From assembly GCA_003219995.1 (NCBI GenBank), contig QHRC01000053.1, positions 1-23,311 of the forward strand: a stretch of 23,311 nt of DNA, given 5' to 3'. Positions within the stretch are counted from its first letter, which is position 1; every line of letters begins with the position of its first letter. The position numbers were made by a program, and so were the translations under genes. The notes under the pieces were generated by a model, which worked only from the letters and a program-made list of their open reading frames with translations, ran no database searches and was not told where the DNA came from. This DNA is from Verrucomicrobiota bacterium (GTDB taxonomy: Bacteria > Verrucomicrobiota > Verrucomicrobiia > Chthoniobacterales > UBA10450). Below are positions 15,284 through 22,636 of this stretch, piece by piece.

Positions 15284-17224
15284 ATGCGACTCGGTTATCT
15301 TTACTCGCGTTACCCGGTCATCTCGCAGACTTTTTGCGACATGGAGATGCTGGCTTTGGAAAAGCTCGGCGTCCCTCTTGAGATCGGCTCGGTTTATCCG
15401 CCGCTCACCAGCCTGCGTCACGAGCACATCTCGCGATTGCGCGCGCCAATCCGTTACGCGCCGCCACAGCAAATTTTGCGGATTCGAGAAAAAAAAGCGA
15501 AGACCAGCGGCCAATGGCCGGCTGCGCTTGTCGATCTTCACGAGCGGAAATATGGCCCACGCTTCAAACCCGGGCAGCGCGCGCGCAATGCGCTTTACTT
15601 CGCCGACCTTTTCACGAAGAACGGCGTCGATCACGTTCATGTTCACTTCGCCAATCGCGCCGCGCACACCGCCCTGTTTCTAAAGGAGATTTCCGGCATC
15701 CCCTTCAGCGTCACGGCGCACGGGCAGGATTTCATGACCGATCTGGGCAACGACGAACTTCTGCGCGAAATCTGCGTGGCTGCGCAGTTTATCGCGGCCG
15801 AGACCGATTACAGTCGCGAGCTGCTTTGCCAGCGGTGCCCGGATTCGGCTGCGAAAATCCATCGCGTTTATAACGGAATCGACCTCGAACGGTTCCCCTC
15901 TCCGCTTCCGGCGAAACAAAATCCCGCACCGCTCATCCTCAGTGTCGGGCGCCTTGTTCCCTTCAAAGGATTCGAATATCTGATCGAGGCCTGCGCGGAA
16001 CTGAATCGCCGCGGCCTCGATTTTACCTGCGAGATCGTTGGCGACGGACCGTTACGCGAAAATCTTCAGGCCAAGATCGACAAGTTGAACCTCTCATCTA
16101 GAGTCGCTCTTCTCGGTTCGTTATCGCAGGGTGCGATTTTCGAAAAATTGCGCGCGACCGACATTTTCACACTCGCTTCGGTAGTCGATCGCCAGGGTGG
16201 CAGCGACATTTTTCCCACAGTGATCCTGGAGGCAATGTCGGCGGCACGCCCAGTGGTCTCGACGCGGCTGGCCGGCATTCCTGAATCGGTCGTGCACGAC
16301 GAAACTGGCCTCCTGGTTTCGTCCGGCGATACGCTAGCGTTGGCTGACGCGCTCGAACAACTGATTCGCGATCCGGCGCGACGGCTGCGTTACGGTCAGG
16401 CCGGGCGCGCGCGAATGGAGCAGCATTTTGAAATCAAAAAAACCGTCGTGCCACTTCTTCACCTTCTCGAGAGGTCGTTCGTCCCGCGACCCAAATCGCC
16501 CGCTCGTCACTCCGTGCACCAGATTGCTTATCTGATCGATCACTGGCCGGACAAAAGTTTGCCGCTTATCGAGCGCGAGCTTGTGGAGATGGAGCAGCGA
16601 AACATCTCCATCGTGCCGTTCGTCTGCGAGTTGAATTCCGCTGCAAGTTTTACTCCGGCTATGGAACAGTCGGCCGACAGGCTGAATTTCTTGCCCGACG
16701 CAATGGCGATCGAAGCAGAATGGCGAACGAACCGCGCTCTTGCGCAAAAATTGGAAGAGGAGCGAGCGAGCGAAAACGATCGCGCGCCGGCCGCGATTTT
16801 CCTGCGACAGGCGCGTTTCGCTCTCCCGTTACGCAAGATTCTCCTGGAGAAAAATATTTCGCACATCCACGCCACGAATTCGCGCGCACTCGTCTGCGCG
16901 CTCATTTTGCAGGGGAGTGTCGATCTTACAGTCAGCGCCACGGTCGAGCCGAAACCAGAATTGCCGCAAAGTTGGATCGAAGCGGCATTACGCCGATGTG
17001 AGGGCGGACGTCTGAGCGATCGCAAATTGATCCGAGAACGCGGCAATTCATTTCTCTTCGACAAGGCAGCTCTTGCTTCCTTCCCAAAAAAAACGCTCCG
17101 TTTGCTCGAAGAGAAAATCGGGATCGATTTGACCAATCACGCACGTTTTTGGCAGGAATGGTCGGAATTACTGGTTCGCTGGAGCCGAGAGCGCGCGGAC
17201 GAAAAGCAAAAAACAAGCAGATGA
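15284..17224 (+). CDS. GT4 glycosyltransferase with C-terminal extension
   Basis: Residues 1-400 form a GT-B glycosyltransferase of family 4, transferring a sugar from a nucleotide donor in surface polysaccharide synthesis: the N-terminal domain starts MRLGYLYSRYPVISQTF and has VTAHGQDFM, the C-terminal domain has LSVGRLVPFKGFEYL (219-233), EIVGDGPLR (250-258) and DIFPTVILEAMSA (308-320). In the Glu-x7-Glu motif the first Glu is replaced by Asp308; Glu316 is kept. Residues 411-646 are extra. IAYLIDHWPDKSLPLIERE and ISHIHATNSRALVCALIL echo the N-terminal domain (LGYLYSRYPVISQTFCDME; VDHVHVHFANRAAHTALFL), suggesting a degenerate third Rossmann-like domain. No membrane helix. The stop overlaps the rmlA start (ATGA). 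Confidence 0.92.
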   Translation: MRLGYLYSRYPVISQTFCDMEMLALEKLGVPLEIGSVYPPLTSLRHEHISRLRAPIRYAPPQQILRIREKKAKTSGQWPAALVDLHERKYGPRFKPGQRARNALYFADLFTKNGVDHVHVHFANRAAHTALFLKEISGIPFSVTAHGQDFMTDLGNDELLREICVAAQFIAAETDYSRELLCQRCPDSAAKIHRVYNGIDLERFPSPLPAKQNPAPLILSVGRLVPFKGFEYLIEACAELNRRGLDFTCEIVGDGPLRENLQAKIDKLNLSSRVALLGSLSQGAIFEKLRATDIFTLASVVDRQGGSDIFPTVILEAMSAARPVVSTRLAGIPESVVHDETGLLVSSGDTLALADALEQLIRDPARRLRYGQAGRARMEQHFEIKKTVVPLLHLLERSFVPRPKSPARHSVHQIAYLIDHWPDKSLPLIERELVEMEQRNISIVPFVCELNSAASFTPAMEQSADRLNFLPDAMAIEAEWRTNRALAQKLEEERASENDRAPAAIFLRQARFALPLRKILLEKNISHIHATNSRALVCALILQGSVDLTVSATVEPKPELPQSWIEAALRRCEGGRLSDRKLIRERGNSFLFDKAALASFPKKTLRLLEEKIGIDLTNHARFWQEWSELLVRWSRERADEKQKTSR

Positions 17225-18117
17225 ACAAGAAAGCCATTCTCCTGGCCGGCGGCGCTGGTACGCGGCTCTTTCCGCTGACTGAAATCGTCTGCAAACAGCT
17301 TCTGCCGGTTTACGACAAGCCAATGATTTGCTATCCGCTCGCCACGCTCATGCTTGGCGGTTTGCGCGACGTCCTCCTCATCTCGACACCCAAAGATGTG
17401 CCGATGCTTCGCAGTTATTTGGGCGATGGCGCGCACCTTGGCATTCGGATCGAGTACGCGGAACAACCGAAGCCGGAGGGAATTGCGCAAGCTTTCTTGA
17501 TTGGCGCTAAATTCATCGGTAACTCCGGCGCATCACTCATTCTCGGCGATAATATTTTCTACGGGAAACTCGACTTCTACCGCGAGGCGCTCGCGATTGA
17601 ACGGGGCGCCTGCATCTTCGGATACCAAGTTCGCGATCCGCAACGTTACGGCGTGGTTGAGTTCAATGCCGACGGCAAAGCGATCAGCCTCGAAGAAAAA
17701 CCGAAGCAGCCGAAAAGTCATTTCGCCGTGCCGGGGCTTTATGTTTACGACGAGCGCGTGGTCGAGTATTGCCGGAGGCTACGTCCCTCAGCCCGCGGCG
17801 AACTCGAGATTACGGATTTGAACTTGCTTTACCTCAAGCACAAGGAGCTGCACGTGAAATTGCTTAGCCGCGGCATGGCCTGGCTCGATACCGGTACGCA
17901 GACCAGTTTGCTTGAGGCCGGCAACTACATGGCGACTATCGAACATCGACAGGGATTGAAAATCGCATGTCTCGAGGAGGTGGCCCTCCGCATGGGCTTC
18001 ATCACTCAATCGGAGCTTGCGGCAATGATCGATCGACTGCCAAAGAACGAATATCGCGACTACCTGCGGATGGTGTGCGACGAAGGACCGGGTCCTGGAC
18101 TGGAACCCGTCGGCTAG
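17221..18117 (+). CDS. rmlA: Glucose-1-phosphate thymidylyltransferase
   Basis: The enzyme makes dTDP-glucose from dTTP and glucose-1-phosphate, the first step to dTDP-rhamnose and other dTDP-sugars. Visible motifs are the nucleotide-binding GGAGTRLFPLT (10-20), KQLLPVYDKPM (25-35), LGDN (108-111), EEKP (158-161) and WLDTGT (221-226). The 298-residue length is normal. The ATG at 17221 overlaps the stop of the glycosyltransferase, so the two are translated together. The frame is open upstream, but the motif order fixes this start. rmlB, rmlC and rmlD are not in the window. The symbol rfbA is a synonym. Confidence 0.95.
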   Translation: MNKKAILLAGGAGTRLFPLTEIVCKQLLPVYDKPMICYPLATLMLGGLRDVLLISTPKDVPMLRSYLGDGAHLGIRIEYAEQPKPEGIAQAFLIGAKFIGNSGASLILGDNIFYGKLDFYREALAIERGACIFGYQVRDPQRYGVVEFNADGKAISLEEKPKQPKSHFAVPGLYVYDERVVEYCRRLRPSARGELEITDLNLLYLKHKELHVKLLSRGMAWLDTGTQTSLLEAGNYMATIEHRQGLKIACLEEVALRMGFITQSELAAMIDRLPKNEYRDYLRMVCDEGPGPGLEPVG

Positions 18118-18128
18118 GCGGCCTGCGT

Positions 18129-18193
18129 TCCTGTAGCGACGGTCTACGACCGCCAATGGACAAATGCGACGCTCATAGAGCGCCGCTACAGGA
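18129..18193. repeat. REP/REPIN-like palindromic element
   Basis: The element is bounded by TCCTGTAGCG (18129-18138) and its exact inverse CGCTACAGGA (18184-18193). Inside are two hairpins: CGGTC-TAC-GACCG (18140-18152) and CGCTC-ATA-GAGCG (18170-18182), the latter extended by GCG/CGC pairs. It lies between convergent rmlA and SCO1 genes. No coding capacity; likely a non-autonomous repeat that can also stop transcription from both sides. Confidence 0.75.
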
Positions 18194-18199
18194 CCAGAA

Positions 18200-18853
18200 T
18201 TATTTGGGCTGTTCCCGCAGTAAGTGGCTCGTGTCGGCGAGCAGCTTCGTGACTGCATCCGCTTCAGTCGCCTCGTAGTAACCGCGAATTTCACCGTGTC
18301 GATCCACCAAAACCATTCGCGTGCTGTGAACGGAAATTCCAGTCTCCTCGTTGCCATCTGAGAACGCCAGTTTGAATCCATCGCGCGAGAGATGGTAAAT
18401 GGCGGACTGAGCGCCGGTCAGAAAATCCCACCGGCCCGATTGGGCATGCAACTTCTCCGCATAGCCGCGCAGGACTTCCGGCGTGTCCTTTTCCGGATCG
18501 ACAGTAAAGGAAACGAGATGGACGTCCGTTTTTTCCAAAGGTTTCTGTAACTCACTCATTCGTGTGCTAATCATCGGACACGGTCCCGGGCAGGTCGTGA
18601 AAATAAAATCGGCGATCCAAATTTTGCCGATTAACTGCGCGGATCCGAATGGCTGCGCATTCTGATTAACAAGCTCAAAACTCGGGACGGTGCCGTAGGA
18701 GGAAACCGTTCGCTGGGCCAGGGCCCGGACCTCAATGTGACGTAACCACAGCAAAAGTGCGGCAGTAACAAACGGGATAAGAATCAACGTTGTCTTCCAG
18801 GCCAACGCGCTTAATGACGAGCCCCGTTCCACCGGCAAGGACGCCGTCTTCAT
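18200..18853 (-). CDS. sco1: SCO1/SenC copper chaperone
   Basis: The 217-residue protein is a membrane-anchored thioredoxin-fold copper chaperone that loads the CuA site of cytochrome c oxidase. One membrane helix (about 21-37) places the rest in the periplasm. The copper ligands are present: Cys88 and Cys92 in TTCPGPCPM and His176 in SVHSTRMVLVD. The start is the ATG at 18853, which overlaps the stop of the heme O synthase gene (ATGA); the frame is open further upstream inside that gene. It is the last gene of the oxidase cluster. Confidence 0.95.
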   Translation of the reverse strand: MKTASLPVERGSSLSALAWKTTLILIPFVTAALLLWLRHIEVRALAQRTVSSYGTVPSFELVNQNAQPFGSAQLIGKIWIADFIFTTCPGPCPMISTRMSELQKPLEKTDVHLVSFTVDPEKDTPEVLRGYAEKLHAQSGRWDFLTGAQSAIYHLSRDGFKLAFSDGNEETGISVHSTRMVLVDRHGEIRGYYEATEADAVTKLLADTSHLLREQPK

Positions 18854-19767
18854 AATTTCGTCACGACGAGCGCGATGAGCAAAAGCGGCAGATAGACAAT
18901 GGACGTGACGAATAATGCGCGCGCTTGTTGCGGCGTTCTTTTCCCGTGAAACCGCATCGCCATTGCGATAAACACGGCTCCGAGCGCGAACGCAATTGGA
19001 ACATAAATTGCGTTTGTTACGCCAAGGTAACCCGGCACGCCTGCGACGATCAAAAGCAACATGCAAAACAAAACGCTTTGACTGGAGCTGCGTGCTCCGG
19101 TCTCGTCATCGCTCGACATCATTTGAAAGCCGGCGCGGGCATAGTCCTCCCGATACATCCAGGCAAGCGCAAAGAAATGCGGCATCTGCCAGAAAAACAG
19201 AATCGCAAACAAACTCCAGGCCCCAGCGTCGAGACGTCCGCGTGCCGCCGCCCACCCAATCATCGGCGGAATCGCACCCGGGATCGCGCCGATCAAGGTG
19301 TTTGCGGTACTGATTCGTTTCAGCGGTGTGTAAGCAAATATGTAGAGAACAATTGTGAGCGAGGCGAGGCCGGCCGCGAGTGCATTGCACCTGAGCGCAA
19401 GATAAGTAATTCCCGTGGTCGCCAGCAGCAGGCCGATAACAAGAGCATCGCGCGCTAGCATTCGTCCGGCTGGAATCGGTCGCGTTTTCGTTCGCCGCAT
19501 CAACGCATCGGGTCTCCGCTCCCACCATTGATTTAGCGCAGCCGCACTCGCCGCGGCCAGCGACGTGCCGAATAGAGCATGAAAAAATTGCAAATAACTG
19601 ATTGGACTTTCGGCGCCGAGATAAAAGCCGACTGCGGTCGTGAGCAGAACCAGGAGCGTCAGTCGCGCTTTGACCAACTCGGTAAAATCAGCAACCGCGC
19701 GAAGGCGCAACCGCTGCCTGTTTGTCGGAATGGCCGCGAGTTCACGATCAATGGCCGCCGTTTTCAC
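18850..19767 (-). CDS. ctaB: Heme O synthase (protoheme IX farnesyltransferase)
   Basis: CtaB attaches a farnesyl group to heme B to make heme O, the precursor of heme A. The 305-residue polytopic protein has the UbiA-family prenyl diphosphate site, NQWWERRPDALMRRT (Asn79, Asp87) followed by RPIPAGR, the second block YTPLKRIST, and GAIPGAIPPMIGW typical of heme O synthases. Some nine membrane helices are evident. It starts with GTG at 19767, overlapping the ctaA stop by four bases, and ends overlapping the SCO1 start. Alternative symbol cyoE. Confidence 0.96.
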   Translation of the reverse strand: MKTAAIDRELAAIPTNRQRLRLRAVADFTELVKARLTLLVLLTTAVGFYLGAESPISYLQFFHALFGTSLAAASAAALNQWWERRPDALMRRTKTRPIPAGRMLARDALVIGLLLATTGITYLALRCNALAAGLASLTIVLYIFAYTPLKRISTANTLIGAIPGAIPPMIGWAAARGRLDAGAWSLFAILFFWQMPHFFALAWMYREDYARAGFQMMSSDDETGARSSSQSVLFCMLLLIVAGVPGYLGVTNAIYVPIAFALGAVFIAMAMRFHGKRTPQQARALFVTSIVYLPLLLIALVVTKL

Positions 19768-20909
19768 GTAACTTCGGCTCCTCTCGCCTTAAACCTGGTT
19801 GTCGATCTTTCCACGGTGCGTCCGCGCAAAATTCGCCGGCAAATCGCCCAACTGCTCACGCCAAAAGATAGCATGGTCGCGCCCACCGCGACATGCGCGG
19901 TCGCGATATCCGCGGCCTTGTTGCTCCAAATCGTCCAGGCCCCAAGCGTAAGTTGAAGGAACAGGAGAGCGACCCAGCAGATCGACAATCTCCTCAGCGC
20001 CGCAATTCCGCGCGCGTCTCTCCAAACCCGCAGACAGAAAACAAACACTGCGAGGGCGATGATCAATGCGAGGAAGCGATGCGTCATCTGCAACCAAATT
20101 TGAAACCCAGTCGCGTCGGAATAACCACGCGCAGCGCGCCAGGAATTCAGCTGCGCAAGCGTGTTTGGGCTGGTGTCCGGAATCCACGTGCCGTTGGCCG
20201 TTGGAAAATCGAGAATGGCGAGGTCGCGATGCTGATGACGCATAGTCGCACCGAGCGCAAGTTGTACGTAAATCGCAATGGTCGTTGCGAGCGCGAGCGT
20301 CTTGAGCGGCGCAAATGTTTTTAGATCGATCGTTACATTTGAGAGCGATCGCCAGAAGTTTGTCGTCATCAACGCGATCACGACAATGAGTCCGAGAAAC
20401 GCTTGCGCTAAGCAGGCATGAAAAATTCCGATTTCATCTTTGAGCATCGTCACACGCAGACCGCCGATAATGCCTTGCAAAACGACGCCCGCGACAGCGA
20501 TTAAACCAAGATTACGGATCGATTGATTCACTCGCCTCCCGGCTCGTGCACCCTCGCGGGCTTGCTCGTCCACGTCGCTCGGCTCCCGCCAGCTCCGTTG
20601 TCGATCTTGCCCAACCCAAATCCAGACCGCGAGAATGATGGTGAGAAATCCAACTATGGATGCGATGAGGCGATGGGTGTGCTCAAAAAAAATCCCGCCG
20701 ACCCATTTCGAGACCGGAAATAAAAACATGTTGTAGCCGAATGTGGTCGGCCAATCGGGCACGGCCAGACCGACACCTTTGCTCGTGACCATTCCGCCGC
20801 TGCAAATGAGAAGCAGGGTCGCAGTTGCAGTGAGCCAGGCGAAGCGATTGAGCCAATCACTGTGGCGGTGGTCTGCTCCCGCCGAACTTTTCAGTGCCGA
20901 TTCGCCCAC
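19764..20909 (-). CDS. ctaA: Heme A synthase (COX15/CtaA)
   Basis: CtaA oxidises heme O to heme A in the inner membrane. The 381-residue protein has eight membrane helices and the four expected heme-ligand histidine regions: FEHTHRLIAS (His77, His79), GIFHACLAQ (His164), MTHRFLAL (His277) and TAHVAVGA (His339). The N-terminal GMVTSKGVGLAVPDWPTTFG is a family signature. The loop at about 101-132 is long and strongly charged (WREPSDVDEQAREGARAGRR) and may be an insertion. The start is a GTG at 20909 without an obvious ribosome binding site. It follows the subunit II gene after 65 bases that include a short palindrome. Confidence 0.95.
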   Translation of the reverse strand: MGESALKSSAGADHRHSDWLNRFAWLTATATLLLICSGGMVTSKGVGLAVPDWPTTFGYNMFLFPVSKWVGGIFFEHTHRLIASIVGFLTIILAVWIWVGQDRQRSWREPSDVDEQAREGARAGRRVNQSIRNLGLIAVAGVVLQGIIGGLRVTMLKDEIGIFHACLAQAFLGLIVVIALMTTNFWRSLSNVTIDLKTFAPLKTLALATTIAIYVQLALGATMRHQHRDLAILDFPTANGTWIPDTSPNTLAQLNSWRAARGYSDATGFQIWLQMTHRFLALIIALAVFVFCLRVWRDARGIAALRRLSICWVALLFLQLTLGAWTIWSNKAADIATAHVAVGATMLSFGVSSWAICRRILRGRTVERSTTRFKARGAEVT

Positions 20910-20938
20910 GACTGAATGGATAGCTTGATTACGACGAA

Positions 20939-20958
20939 CGCGGCGCTCATAGAGCGCT
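20939..20958. repeat. Palindrome related to the REP element at 18129
   Basis: GCGCTC-ATA-GAGCGC (20943-20957) shares CGCTCATAGAGCG and its flanking GCG with the second hairpin of the element at 18129-18193. It lies between the subunit II stop and the ctaA start and may attenuate transcription between them. Confidence 0.6.
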
Positions 20959-20974
20959 AAAGAAGAGCCGAGCC

Positions 20975-21844
20975 TTATCCGTTTGGACTTGGCGATGCGG
21001 CCGGCACGAGCGGCTTGCTTTCCGGTTTCGCAGCTGGATTTTCCGTTTTTGGTGGGGCCGGAGCGGGACCGGCTGGTGGTGCGCCCGGCGCCGGTGCGTT
21101 TTGCGTTCCAGCTAATTCAGCCCGTTCCTTCAACCACGCTTGATATTCGGGCGGCGAATCGACCACCAGCGTTCCCTTCATTCCGTAATGACCCAACCCA
21201 CAAAGTTGACCGCAAACAATTTCGTAGGTCCCGGTTTTGATCGGTTTGAACCACATCGGGATGAGCGAGCCGGGAATTGCATCGGCCGCGATGCGCATAT
21301 GCGGCAGGCAAAAATTGTGAATCACATCCTTGGAAGAAAGCTCGATGATGACGGGACGATCGACCGGCACATGCAATTCACCGAGCGTGACCAGATCGTC
21401 TTTACCAGCCGGATCGTTTGGATCAAGACCAAGCGGATTCGAATTGGTGACGAAACCGACATCGCGGCGACCAAATTGGCCATCTGGTCCCGGCAAATGA
21501 AAGTTCCAGTTGAACTGCTGGCCGACAGCATGAATAAGGATCGCATCTTTGGTCGGCGGAAATTCGTTCACACGCTTGGCCCACAGCGGAATCGCGAAGC
21601 CGAGCAAGAGAACAGCTTCAATCAAGACGACCGAAAACTCGAGGTGCGTCGAAATTCCACTCCGCACGCCGGCGTGATCGGCTGCGGGATGACGGCCTTT
21701 GCGGAAGCGGATCAAAACGAAAATAAAAAAAAGCGACCAACCAACGAAGAGCGCGCCCATGAACCAGTGAGAAAACTCGAGGATGTGATCGATCTGATAA
21801 CCGTGCTCTGCGGTATTTGGCGGCTGACCGAGAAACTCGTTAAT
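20975..21844 (-). CDS. coxB: Cytochrome c oxidase subunit II, AUU start proposed
   Basis: Subunit II takes electrons from cytochrome c through the binuclear CuA centre. The CuA ligands are present: His176 in IHNFCLP, and Cys211, Cys215, His219 and Met222 in CGQLCGLGHYGM. The usual Glu between the cysteines is Gln213, whose main-chain carbonyl serves as ligand in the family. Two membrane helices precede the periplasmic domain; a Pro/Ala-rich tail of about 45 residues ends it. The first ATG (21760) would cut into the first membrane region. The frame continues upstream through NEFLGQPPN, HGYQIDHILEFSHWF, which matches the family N-terminus. There is no ATG, GTG or TTG there; ATT at 21844 (or ATC at 21847) with TGAGGA a few bases ahead is the likely start, overlapping the upstream gene's stop. 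Confidence 0.92.
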   Translation of the reverse strand: MNEFLGQPPNTAEHGYQIDHILEFSHWFMGALFVGWSLFFIFVLIRFRKGRHPAADHAGVRSGISTHLEFSVVLIEAVLLLGFAIPLWAKRVNEFPPTKDAILIHAVGQQFNWNFHLPGPDGQFGRRDVGFVTNSNPLGLDPNDPAGKDDLVTLGELHVPVDRPVIIELSSKDVIHNFCLPHMRIAADAIPGSLIPMWFKPIKTGTYEIVCGQLCGLGHYGMKGTLVVDSPPEYQAWLKERAELAGTQNAPAPGAPPAGPAPAPPKTENPAAKPESKPLVPAASPSPNG

Positions 21845-22085
21845 GATCGTCCTCAGTCAATTCCTGGTGCGGCTCGAGGGGCATTCGCCCATGACGCCAA
21901 ATCTTAAAACTAAACGCACCGATTCCGCCCAAGACAGACATGACCGCGCCAAAAAGAAACCAGATCGCAACCGCCATGTGCTCGGTCGATTTGCCATCCT
22001 TGGCGCCGTAACAAAATGGACAAGCAAGCGCCTGAGCGAGCGGCAAGATGGACAATAGCAAGATCGATAAGACTTTTGCTCTCAT
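21840..22085 (-). CDS. Small exported CxxC membrane protein
   Basis: The 81-residue product has a signal-like hydrophobic N-terminus (residues 4-20), then ACPFCYGAKDG with a CxxC pair (Cys22, Cys25) just after the likely cleavage site, a membrane helix (about 38-60) and a charged tail rich in His, Glu and Asp. I recognise no named family. The start ATG at 22085 overlaps the stop of the next small gene (ATGA), and the tail overlaps the subunit II start. Lying inside an oxidase cluster, it could bind copper or heme or help assembly; this is inference. Confidence 0.8.
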   Translation of the reverse strand: MRAKVLSILLLSILPLAQALACPFCYGAKDGKSTEHMAVAIWFLFGAVMSVLGGIGAFSFKIWRHGRMPLEPHQELTEDDH

Positions 22086-22291
22086 GTGATGATGCGAAGT
22101 CGTCTCATTTTCCGATAAAACCAAACGCCGTAAACAACGAGCGCGACCGCGCAAACAAACGACGCAATCGCCCCGGCCAGATAAACCGGCGCGCCTTCCA
22201 CGAGATCGACCCAGACGCACCACGCGCCAACCCCGAGGGCGAGCAGCGTCGAGAAAATGATGAAGACGATGTGAAAACCTTTAAGCGACAT
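22082..22291 (-). CDS. Small two-helix membrane protein
   Basis: The 69-residue protein has two hydrophobic helices (about 6-28 and 36-59) separated by DLVEGAP and a basic C-terminus (YRKMRRLR), which by the positive-inside rule puts the tail in the cytoplasm. I recognise no named family. It begins right after the subunit IV stop without a gap and overlaps the following small gene by four bases, so it belongs to the oxidase operon and may be a small accessory subunit. Confidence 0.8.
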   Translation of the reverse strand: MSLKGFHIVFIIFSTLLALGVGAWCVWVDLVEGAPVYLAGAIASFVCAVALVVYGVWFYRKMRRLRIIT

Positions 22292-22633
22292 TTAACGAAC
22301 GATCGGGTTGTACCACGCCAGAAACGTAAGCCAAAAAAGTCCGAGCACAAAAAGGCCGGTGAAAATCAGAACGCGATAGATGAGCCGCTTTTCCGCGGCG
22401 AGATGCATGAAAATCGCGGCGACCAGTCCAGCCTTTAACGTCGCCACGAGCATGGCCACGCCGATGTTCGCTTTGCGCGTTCCAAAATCAACATAGGAGA
22501 GCGCAACCGTGATTGCGGTGAAGGCGAGGAGCAGACCGCCCACCACCAGGTAACCTTTAACGTGCTTTTGCACGTTGTGCGCGTATTCCTCGTGCTCGCT
22601 CGGGTCCTGGGAAATGTCGGGCGGGTTGTTCAT
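22292..22633 (-). CDS. Cytochrome c oxidase subunit IV (prokaryotic type)
   Basis: The 113-residue protein has an acidic N-terminus followed by three membrane helices (about 27-47, 57-78 and 88-107). The block KANIGVAMLVATLKAGLVAAIFMHL is the signature of the prokaryotic cytochrome c oxidase subunit IV family (CoxD/CtaF type). Such subunits support assembly and stability and carry no cofactor. It begins 3 bases after the subunit III stop, and the next small gene follows directly. Confidence 0.92.
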   Translation of the reverse strand: MNNPPDISQDPSEHEEYAHNVQKHVKGYLVVGGLLLAFTAITVALSYVDFGTRKANIGVAMLVATLKAGLVAAIFMHLAAEKRLIYRVLIFTGLFVLGLFWLTFLAWYNPIVR

Positions 22634-22636
22634 CGG

